A stretch of 64,000 bases of DNA from Methanoregula sp. (GTDB lineage Archaea > Halobacteriota > Methanomicrobia > Methanomicrobiales > Methanospirillaceae), in the NCBI GenBank assembly GCA_003154335.1, contig PMDE01000064.1:1-64000 (forward strand), given 5' to 3'. Each line of letters starts with the position of its first letter. Position 1 is the stretch's first letter. Below, one piece after another: positions 23,081 through 30,078 of the stretch. The position numbers and the translations under genes are program-made. The notes under the pieces were generated by a model. It was not told the DNA's origin. It saw only the letters and a list, made by a program, of their open reading frames with translations, and ran no database searches.

Positions 23081-24238
23081 ATGGAAATTCTCTACCCAAT
23101 GGTAATCTCAGCAGTTGCAGTCCTCGCTACTCTGATCTACGCTTCTTTCCTCGACATCAAGGACCGACGGGTTCCGTTTAAGACATGGTACCCAATGCTG
23201 TTTGTCGGGATTCCCGCATCCGTGTGGCTCCTGTACATAAAAACAGGCAATTTCAGTCTCATTGCAGGATTCTTATCACTAATAGCGAGTTTCTTTTACA
23301 GTAACTATCTCGACACTCATAAACCAGGTGAACCTATTAGGTTTGAATTCCTTGTGATCACTCTGCTCCTGCCCGCACTGGCTTGGCTGGTTCTGCCCAC
23401 TCCATTCGCATTGACACTCGTTCCCTGGTATGCAATGTTTGCCGGGATTTTTGCATACATATCGTATATTACCTGGAAACAGAAACCGGAGGGAAAGATT
23501 AAGCCAAAACGCAAAGTTCAAGAATCGAATGTTGAAGAGGCACTCAACCGATGGTACTTTATCCTGATTGTCATTATCTTTGCAATCACTTCCGTTCTGC
23601 TCCTCTTTTCCGGCGGCTGGGGTAATCCTGCTCTCTTTGTTCTGTTACCGGCAGTTTTCTGCGGAGTATTCTATCTTTTTGGCCGGATGCACCTATTCGG
23701 GGGAGCGGATGCATGGGCTCTTATCTTCATCTCATTCTGCATCCCAACATTTCCATTCACACCGTTGCTTGGAGATACACCCCTTGGATTTCTCGCATTT
23801 TCAGTCCTGATTAATGCACTGCTCCTCAATCTTGTTGCCCCGCTTGCGATCTTCGCCATCAATATTGTCCGAAGAAACCGTGCCCCGCTGATGTATATGT
23901 TCTTTGGGTTTCCCGTCAAAGGTGAAAATATACAGCAGGAATGGGGATTTATAATGGAAGACTTCGAAGAAAATCAAGGGAAGGTAAGCCGGAAATTCAT
24001 CGGGTTTTTTGACTCCATCGGAAGAATGTACGGCGGCGAAGGCCGGGTCTACACAAAGGATCTCCGGGAACATCCCGAAGAATTCACCGAAGAGCTGGCA
24101 ATATACAAAAAAGCCGGCACGGTCTGGATATCCTATGCAGTTCCATTTATAATCCCGATCACAGCAGGATTCATAACCGCGATAATCTTTGGTGATTTCC
24201 TTCTGGCAATAATGAAAATATTTGTGCCAGGGGCCTGA
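23081..24238 (+). CDS. archaeal prepilin peptidase (A24 aspartic membrane protease)
   Basis: 385-residue polytopic membrane protein of the A24 family (FlaK/PibD/EppA type), which cleaves class III signal peptides of pilins before assembly. The two catalytic aspartates fit at D25 in [10 protein letters not shown] and at D210 in FGGADAW (the archaeal version of GxGD). Ten or so hydrophobic segments are visible, more than in PibD, with a cytoplasmic charged loop about 135-160 and a long C-terminal soluble part with the helix-rich [14 protein letters not shown] region. The ATG at 23081 opens the conserved first helix. The hisI gene follows two bases later. No pilin gene is visible nearby. Confidence 0.85.
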   Translation: MEILYPMVISAVAVLATLIYASFLDIKDRRVPFKTWYPMLFVGIPASVWLLYIKTGNFSLIAGFLSLIASFFYSNYLDTHKPGEPIRFEFLVITLLLPALAWLVLPTPFALTLVPWYAMFAGIFAYISYITWKQKPEGKIKPKRKVQESNVEEALNRWYFILIVIIFAITSVLLLFSGGWGNPALFVLLPAVFCGVFYLFGRMHLFGGADAWALIFISFCIPTFPFTPLLGDTPLGFLAFSVLINALLLNLVAPLAIFAINIVRRNRAPLMYMFFGFPVKGENIQQEWGFIMEDFEENQGKVSRKFIGFFDSIGRMYGGEGRVYTKDLREHPEEFTEELAIYKKAGTVWISYAVPFIIPITAGFITAIIFGDFLLAIMKIFVPGA

Positions 24239-24240
24239 CC

Positions 24241-24609
24241 ATGTTGAATCTTAAATTTGTTGACGGACTGATTCCGGTCATTGTGCAGGACAAAAAGAGC
24301 GGACAGGTTCTGATGATGGCATATGCCAACGAGGAGGCAATCCAGCTCACGCTGAAAACCGGATATGCACATTATTACAGCCGGAGCCGGAAAAAACTCT
24401 GGAAGAAAGGAGAAGAGAGCGGGCATTTCCAGAAAGTCGGGCAGGTCTTAACAGACTGCGACGAGGACTGCCTGCTATATCTTGTCGAGCAGAAGGGTGC
24501 AGCCTGCCATACAGGATATGTTTCATGCTTCTACCGTACACTTTCAGAAGACATCGTAGGAACAAAAATCTTTGATCCGGAAAAAGTGTACGGAAAGAAT
24601 GGTCGCTAA
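24241..24609 (+). CDS. hisI: phosphoribosyl-AMP cyclohydrolase
   Basis: 122 residues, the normal size for the single-domain HisI, which opens the adenine ring of phosphoribosyl-AMP in histidine synthesis. Zinc- and Mg-site motifs are present: [19 protein letters not shown], with the upstream CDED, and the signature [17 protein letters not shown]. It begins two bases after the prepilin peptidase stop, so the two are probably co-transcribed even though their functions are unrelated. Confidence 0.95.
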   Translation: MLNLKFVDGLIPVIVQDKKSGQVLMMAYANEEAIQLTLKTGYAHYYSRSRKKLWKKGEESGHFQKVGQVLTDCDEDCLLYLVEQKGAACHTGYVSCFYRTLSEDIVGTKIFDPEKVYGKNGR

Positions 24610-24701
24610 TTCATTTTTTATTGAAACATCATTCAGCGGGATATTCCCGGTATTTGGATTTTTTTATTCCCTCATCGACAAAAAATGAGAATATGAAGAT
24701 C

Positions 24702-24926
24702 TTATAAGCAGATGCGGATTATGTTCACCGGACAGAGAAATGCAGCTTCCTCTGCACTACTGCAAAGAGTATCCGGTATAACCCCCTCTGCAAGGTTACC
24801 ACTATAACGATACTCTTCTATAATTTCCGAGAAAGAATCGCAATGGTTTTGGTCGAAAAGCTCCGGGCAGATGTTCCAGCATGCCCCACAACTTACGCAG
24901 CCCATCCGATCAATGGTAACAATCAT
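24702..24926 (-). CDS. ferredoxin
   Basis: 74-residue ferredoxin with C10-x2-C13-x2-C16-x3-C20-P and a distal CPVNII, giving one [4Fe-4S] cluster (a second cannot be excluded, since C16-x3-C20-P could contribute). The gene follows the aldehyde:ferredoxin oxidoreductase gene by 82 bases on the same strand, so it is a likely electron acceptor for it. A TATA-like TTTTTTATAAGG on the minus strand (about 24942-24953) stands the leaderless distance from the ATG, so it may also be expressed alone. Confidence 0.85.
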   Translation of the reverse strand: MIVTIDRMGCVSCGACWNICPELFDQNHCDSFSEIIEEYRYSGNLAEGVIPDTLCSSAEEAAFLCPVNIIRICL

Positions 24927-25008
24927 TCCGATATTCCATAACCTTATAAAAAACAGATTGGAGGTATTGGGATAAAGGTATACGCAAGGTTCTTTTGGGA
25001 ATTGCAGA

Positions 25009-26790
25009 TCAGGCCAGTCCGAGTTCCTTGAGTTTCACGGGAGTGGGAACACCCAGATTATCCCAGCCTCTTACAGCATAATACTCGTCGAGAAGAGGAT
25101 CCCTCTGCCAGACTCTGCCCGCCGGTTCACCTTCCTTCAACGGTTCAGTAAGAAGTCGTAAAGGAAGTGTATCGTCAGCTTTCCCGTACCCTTCCTTCAT
25201 ATTGAACAGTTTCTGAACGGTCCAGATTCGTTCCCCGATGCGCATCAGTTCGTGTTCGTCCACCGTCATACCGGTAACCGCAGAGATCATTGCTGCGTAA
25301 TCTGGTGCACCCATCGGTGCAAGCGAGGTGAACAGGCAGATTCCTGCCGCATCTATCGCAGCCGTCAGGTCCTGAAACGCCTTTGTCCACACTGCCTTGC
25401 CGTCATTGGTGAAGGGGTCAAGTTTCTGCGGGACTCCGAGAACTTCGGGAGAGATCATATAACCATTGATATGATCTCCTCCACGAACTCCGGTTGCATA
25501 ACTGAGTCCCATCCCTTGAAGGCCCCGAGGGTCGTACGCAGCAAGCTCCATCTTCTTCACACTCATGGAGAGCTCGGGGTGGTTGTATTTCTGCGAAAAC
25601 CGGTATGATCCGTCAGCCAGCTCGTCGCCGAATCCTTCGCGATAACCCATCTTTCTTACAAGATCGCACATGGCAGCTCCATCGCCCCATGCAATTTTTT
25701 GTTCGATGTAGCCCTTCTGCGACATTTCCATGGCACATGCGATCGTGACACCTGCCGACATCGCATCCAGGCCAAGATCATTACAGAGATTATTCGCACG
25801 CGTAACCCAGACCAGATCATCGATGCCGCAATCGGCACCCATTGCCCACGCATTCTCGTATTCGGGGCCTTCTGCTTCGATTCCATCCACTTTTGTACCC
25901 CGCCCGCAGGCAATAAAACAGGCATAACACGGTTTCTTGCGCACAAGCGTTGTTGCGGTCATTTTTTCACCGGATATATTCTCTGCATTCGCAAAGTATG
26001 CAGTCTGATGGTTTCTGGTCGGCAGGATGTAATGGTTATTAATCACGTTCATGAGAACCGGTGTCCCGTAGTTGGAGAGACTCTGGCTTGTCACTGGACC
26101 TTCGGTCAGTTTCTTTCGTACCCCCACGAGCACCTCTTTTAGTTTCTCAGGCTCTGCAACAGCTATCTTTCCTTCTCCCCGGGCTGCAATTGCCTTTAAA
26201 TTTTTCGAGCCCATTACTGCCCCAAGCCCGCCCCGGCCGGCTGCCCGGAACTGGTCACTCATTACACACGCAATCCGGCTGAGTTTCTCCCCTGCCGGGC
26301 CGATACAGGCAATCCGGATATGCTCATCATTAAGGTCTTTTTTGATACCGGCCGTGGTTTCGTTCACAGTCATACCCCAGTATGATGAAGCATCTCGAAG
26401 CTCCGCTTCCCCCCGGTTGAGCCAGATGAAAACCGGCTTCTGTGCTTTTCCCGAAACAACTACTGCATCTACTCCGGCAAGCTTCAGTTCGTGGCCGAAG
26501 AACGCCCCGCTGTCTGAACTGCATAAGGTGTTATTCAGAGGAGATTTGGACACCACCTGGTGACGCGCCCCAAGAGGAACACCGGAACCCGTTAGCGGTC
26601 CGGTGGCAAACACGATCACATTCTGCTCTCCAAGGGCGTCAGCATTGCGAGGGACCATATCACTTACCAGCTTGACACCAAGCCCCCTTCCCCCGAGATA
26701 TTGTTGTTTCAGTTCCTGCGGAAACGGTTTTTTGATCAGTGTCCCGTTGGTCAGGTCTGCATACAATATTGTTCCTGCATATCCATCCAT
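25009..26790 (-). CDS. tungsten-containing aldehyde:ferredoxin oxidoreductase
   Basis: 593 residues from the ATG at 26790, which has GGGAGGT ahead of it at normal spacing; upstream in-frame starts lack such support. It matches the AFOR family, which oxidises aldehydes to acids with ferredoxin using a tungstopterin and a [4Fe-4S] cluster. N-terminal YAGTILYADLTNGTL and QYLGGRGLGVKLVSD are the family signature for pterin binding; a CYACFIACGRG motif near residue 290-300 supplies Fe-S ligands; GADCGIDDLVWVTRANNLCNDLGL is also conserved. The physiological aldehyde is unknown. A ferredoxin gene lies directly downstream. Confidence 0.9.
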   Translation of the reverse strand: MDGYAGTILYADLTNGTLIKKPFPQELKQQYLGGRGLGVKLVSDMVPRNADALGEQNVIVFATGPLTGSGVPLGARHQVVSKSPLNNTLCSSDSGAFFGHELKLAGVDAVVVSGKAQKPVFIWLNRGEAELRDASSYWGMTVNETTAGIKKDLNDEHIRIACIGPAGEKLSRIACVMSDQFRAAGRGGLGAVMGSKNLKAIAARGEGKIAVAEPEKLKEVLVGVRKKLTEGPVTSQSLSNYGTPVLMNVINNHYILPTRNHQTAYFANAENISGEKMTATTLVRKKPCYACFIACGRGTKVDGIEAEGPEYENAWAMGADCGIDDLVWVTRANNLCNDLGLDAMSAGVTIACAMEMSQKGYIEQKIAWGDGAAMCDLVRKMGYREGFGDELADGSYRFSQKYNHPELSMSVKKMELAAYDPRGLQGMGLSYATGVRGGDHINGYMISPEVLGVPQKLDPFTNDGKAVWTKAFQDLTAAIDAAGICLFTSLAPMGAPDYAAMISAVTGMTVDEHELMRIGERIWTVQKLFNMKEGYGKADDTLPLRLLTEPLKEGEPAGRVWQRDPLLDEYYAVRGWDNLGVPTPVKLKELGLA

Positions 26791-27102
26791 TTCAGATACC
26801 TCCCTTTTCCGGCAGGATGTGCTCATGGATTGCACCATAATTCAATTTCGATAAATAAGTTCCCGGCATTTCAAATCATCTCGCGGTAGGATGCATACCA
26901 TGAGTTAATAAAGTTAGCTTTACTGCATAAACTTCCGATGGGAAAAGGTTGTAAAATCCCACTTCTGACTCAATTCCGATCTAAACAGCTTATCATCCTT
27001 TGATTATATTTCCATGATTGCCTACCCTTTATCGGTCTGGTGCCTTACGAATATGAAATCCAGGGAACATTTTTTATTTTATCGATTCTCAATAACCAAC
27101 AA
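26791..27102. other. intergenic region between divergent genes
   Basis: About 310 bases without a convincing gene. A TATA-like CTTATTTATCG on the minus strand (about 26849-26860) fits the aldehyde oxidoreductase promoter. TTTTTTATTTTATCG near 27069-27083 lies about 25 bases before the ATG at 27103 of the next gene and suggests a leaderless start there. Nothing else stands out. Confidence 0.4.
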
Positions 27103-27753
27103 ATGAAGCTTGTTCGCTATGCAATATTTGCTGGTCTCATTATTACTTTCATTATCACCTTCGCTTTTTACCAGCCTCTTCCGGATCGTATCGTCTCGCA
27201 CTGGAACGCTGCCGGGCAGGCTGATGGATATATGTCGAAGATCTTGGGACTGGGTCTGATCCCTCTCATCATGGCATCATGTGTGGCCCTCTTTGCTATG
27301 ATCCCGCGTATCGACCCGCTCAAACAGAATTATGAGAAGTTCAGGAACTATTACGAGGGGTTCATACTCCTGTTTGTCCTTTACCTGCTGGCTATCCAGG
27401 TCCAGATTATCCTCTGGAGTATCGGGTACCAAATCAGCCCGAACCGCACATTTCCTGTCCTTTTCGGGATTCTTTTTATCTATCTTGGGTTTCTTCTCGA
27501 ACATGCGGAGCAGAACTGGTTTGTGGGTATCCGTACCCCTTGGACAATGAGTAGTACGACAGTATGGAAAAAGACCCATGAGGTGGGCGGAAAATTGTTC
27601 AAAATTGCCGGGATTATCGCTTTTGCCGGACTGCTGTTCCAGAATTTTGCAATCTGGTTCATCCTTGTGCCGGTACTGACAGTGGCTGTATTTTCCGTCG
27701 TCTATTCATATATTGAATTTAAAAAAGAAGTTAAAAGTCCGATAATAGTATAA
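27103..27753 (+). CDS. SdpI/DUF1648-family membrane protein
   Basis: 216-residue polytopic membrane protein. It has a DUF1648 segment (YQPLPDRIVSHWNAAGQADG, near residues 24-45) characteristic of SdpI-like immunity/signal proteins. A later SdpI-like region contains FVGIRTPWTMSSTTVWKKTHEVGG, a well-conserved family motif. Six or so hydrophobic segments are visible. In Bacillus SdpI confers immunity to the SdpC toxin; in archaea the role is unknown. A leaderless start is likely because a T/A-rich box lies about 25 bases upstream and no Shine-Dalgarno is seen. An upstream GTG frame is less plausible. Confidence 0.75.
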   Translation: MKLVRYAIFAGLIITFIITFAFYQPLPDRIVSHWNAAGQADGYMSKILGLGLIPLIMASCVALFAMIPRIDPLKQNYEKFRNYYEGFILLFVLYLLAIQVQIILWSIGYQISPNRTFPVLFGILFIYLGFLLEHAEQNWFVGIRTPWTMSSTTVWKKTHEVGGKLFKIAGIIAFAGLLFQNFAIWFILVPVLTVAVFSVVYSYIEFKKEVKSPIIV

Positions 27754-28071
27754 CATGGTTTCTGAAGCGCAGATGAGGAGGAACACAGTCTGACGCATTT
27801 ATGGAAAAATAAATCTGGGGAAGTGATGCGCTACAATCGAATCTCTGCTTCGACCCGTCTCACCTTCGAACCCCTTATTAACACTGCGGGGTAATATCTA
27901 CCGTATCAACGATCATCCGGTCGTTGAACCTGATAACCGGCGTGAGCGACTTGATAGGCGCTCGTGCAGTTAAAGGAGCGTCCTAGCGCTTGCACGACTC
28001 CTTTTAAAAAATCCAAGAGAATAGCATAGCATACAAGAGCATACCATAGGACACGATAGGGTGAATATTTT
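27754..28071. other. 318-base intergenic region carrying consecutive hairpins
   Basis: No coding frame. It holds the structured segment at 27870-28004 and a short run of AGCATA repeats (GAATAGCATAGCATACAAG at 28019-28037, with a further AGCATA just after). An A/T-rich stretch near 27799-27813 could be a promoter for a plus-strand RNA. Confidence 0.5.
27870..28004 (+). ncRNA. candidate structured RNA with four consecutive hairpins
   Basis: Four stems follow one another: ACCCC (27870-27874) with GGGGT (27888-27892); CCGGT (27917-27921) with ACCGG (27936-27940); CGTGAGCG (27941-27948) with CGCTCGTG (27959-27966), an 8-bp stem with two G-U pairs; and AAAGGAG (27972-27978) with CTCCTTT (27998-28004), followed by TTTAAAAAA. 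Loops are 10-19 bases. This density is unusual for a gap of this size. The last hairpin could be a terminator or anti-terminator. Strand is assumed to be plus because the next gene reads that way and an A/T-rich box precedes it. No tRNA, box C/D or known riboswitch was recognised. Confidence 0.4.
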
Positions 28072-30033
28072 ATGATACTGGTACCAGATACGAGCGTCCT
28101 TATCGATGGGCGCATAACCTCGATGATTAAAGCCGGAGAATATAAAGGTGCAACAATAATCGTTCCCGAAGCAGTGATTGCAGAACTTGAAGCCCAGGCA
28201 AATAACGGTCGTGAAATAGGATTTTCAGGCCTGAATGAGCTTCAGTCGTTATGCAGGATGGCAGAAGAGAAAACAATAGAACTTAAATTCTCCGGGATCC
28301 GACCCTCCCTCGAGCAGGTAAAGCTCGCGAGCGGTGGCGAAATCGATGCAATGATACGGGGTATAGCAATTGAGAATTCTGCGCGGTTTATCACCAGTGA
28401 TTTTGTGCAGGCTGAAGTAGCCCGGGCAAAAGGACTTGACGTCATTTACTTAAAGGCCCAAGTCAGTGATTTTGTTCCCCTCGGCATTGATCAGTTCTTC
28501 GATGAACACACGATAGCGGTATACCTTAAGGAGCGGGTCTGTCCCTCGGCAAAGAAGGGCACCATCAATGATATGAAACTCGTCAGGATCCGCGATCAGC
28601 CGACGAGTGAGTATGAGCTCCGTGCACTCGCACAGGAAATACTCGAGCGGGCAAAGCGCGATCCAGACGGGTTCATTGAAGTCGAAAAACGTGGCATTAC
28701 CATCGTCCAGATTGGTTCCATGCGCATTGCGATTGCACGTCGCCCGTTTTCCGACGGGATGGAGATCACTGCTGTCCGCCCGATTGTTGACGTAACACTG
28801 AAAGATTATGCAAAGGCAGATCTCATCACAAAAAAGATCACCAGCGATAAACGAGGGTTGATTATAGTCGGAGCGCCAGGTTCAGGAAAGACTACTCTCG
28901 CCCAGAGTGTTGCAACGTACCTGTCAGACAGTGGTTATGTCGTCAAGACGATGGAGGCACCCCGGGAGTTGCAGGTGCCGGACCAGATTACGCAGTATAC
29001 TACGCTGGATGGCAGTATGTCCAATACAGCAGATGTTCTCCTTCTTGTCAGGCCGGACTATGTCATCTTCGATGAACTGAGAAAGAATGAGGATTTCAAT
29101 GTCTTTGCCGATATGCGGCTTGCCGGGCTTGGTATGGTCGGCGTTATTCATGCAAATGGCGTTCAGGATGCAGTCCAGCGGTTTTCCGACCGGGTGGACT
29201 TTTCGGTTCTGTCACAGATAGTCAATACAATTATCTTTGTCAGCCAAGGGGTAATAACCAGAATTTACGATCTTGATTTCACGATCAAGGTTCCTGAAGG
29301 AATGGCAGGTGAAATGCATATCCGACCGGTAACCGTCGTGACCGATCACGAAACTGGCGAACTCGTCATCGATGTCTTCCGGTATGATGGTGAAACAATT
29401 GTCATGCCTATGAGCGCAGTGACCAGTGCATCAAAAAAAGTCCCCCAGGCTCCTGTGGTTCAGAATGTTGGAATTCCAGTCGGATCTGCCAGTAATATCC
29501 GTTCACCCGTTACCCCCCCCGAGGCGGGCCAAAGAAAGGAAAGTGATGACCGACCCGGCTGGAAACTGATGGAGAAGGATATTCAGCGGGAAATCGGTCG
29601 ATATACAGAAGGCTTCGTCGATGTGCAGATGATCAGCGATACAAAAGCTATTGTCTACATTGACGACAAAGACGTGCCTGCCGCGATTGGTAAGGGTGGC
29701 AAAAATGTATCAGCTATCGTAAACAAAATCGGCATCGGGATTGACATCAAACCCCGCTCCGAATTTGAACGGCAGCAGGTGCTACCACAGAAAAGCGATA
29801 TGGAGCTCAATCTGGGAGGGGGCATTAAAATCCTGACCGATAAAAAACAGCTCACCATAGTAGCCTCTGAACAGAGCGGTAAGATAGTAGATGTATTTGC
29901 AGGCAAAGAATACCTGTTTACTGCCACGGTAAATGACTCCGGAGAAATTCATCTTGCTAAAAATTCCAGTATAGCACAGGAAATGATCCGGCGACACCAG
30001 AACAGCGAGATCATTAAACTACGTCCGGTATAA
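28072..30033 (+). CDS. PIN domain - P-loop ATPase - KH domain protein (PilT/PINc family)
   Basis: 653 residues, a widely conserved archaeal architecture. The PIN nuclease domain (1 to about 140) has the acidic residues in LVPDTSVLIDGR, EAVIAELE and EIDAMIRGIA, then FITSDFVQAE. The VirB11/PilT-like ATPase has Walker A GAPGSGKTT (residues 267-275) and Walker B YVIFDELR (330-337). A C-terminal KH domain has the GKGG loop at 540-543 within DVPAAIGKGGKNVSAIV, and a basic tail. Combined RNase and ATPase-driven RNA handling is implied, possibly in RNA decay or ribosome quality control. leuS follows in the same direction. Confidence 0.9.
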   Translation: MILVPDTSVLIDGRITSMIKAGEYKGATIIVPEAVIAELEAQANNGREIGFSGLNELQSLCRMAEEKTIELKFSGIRPSLEQVKLASGGEIDAMIRGIAIENSARFITSDFVQAEVARAKGLDVIYLKAQVSDFVPLGIDQFFDEHTIAVYLKERVCPSAKKGTINDMKLVRIRDQPTSEYELRALAQEILERAKRDPDGFIEVEKRGITIVQIGSMRIAIARRPFSDGMEITAVRPIVDVTLKDYAKADLITKKITSDKRGLIIVGAPGSGKTTLAQSVATYLSDSGYVVKTMEAPRELQVPDQITQYTTLDGSMSNTADVLLLVRPDYVIFDELRKNEDFNVFADMRLAGLGMVGVIHANGVQDAVQRFSDRVDFSVLSQIVNTIIFVSQGVITRIYDLDFTIKVPEGMAGEMHIRPVTVVTDHETGELVIDVFRYDGETIVMPMSAVTSASKKVPQAPVVQNVGIPVGSASNIRSPVTPPEAGQRKESDDRPGWKLMEKDIQREIGRYTEGFVDVQMISDTKAIVYIDDKDVPAAIGKGGKNVSAIVNKIGIGIDIKPRSEFERQQVLPQKSDMELNLGGGIKILTDKKQLTIVASEQSGKIVDVFAGKEYLFTATVNDSGEIHLAKNSSIAQEMIRRHQNSEIIKLRPV

Positions 30034-30078
30034 TCCAGAAAATGATTATTTTTCCTGATATATGAAGGTGAAATCATT

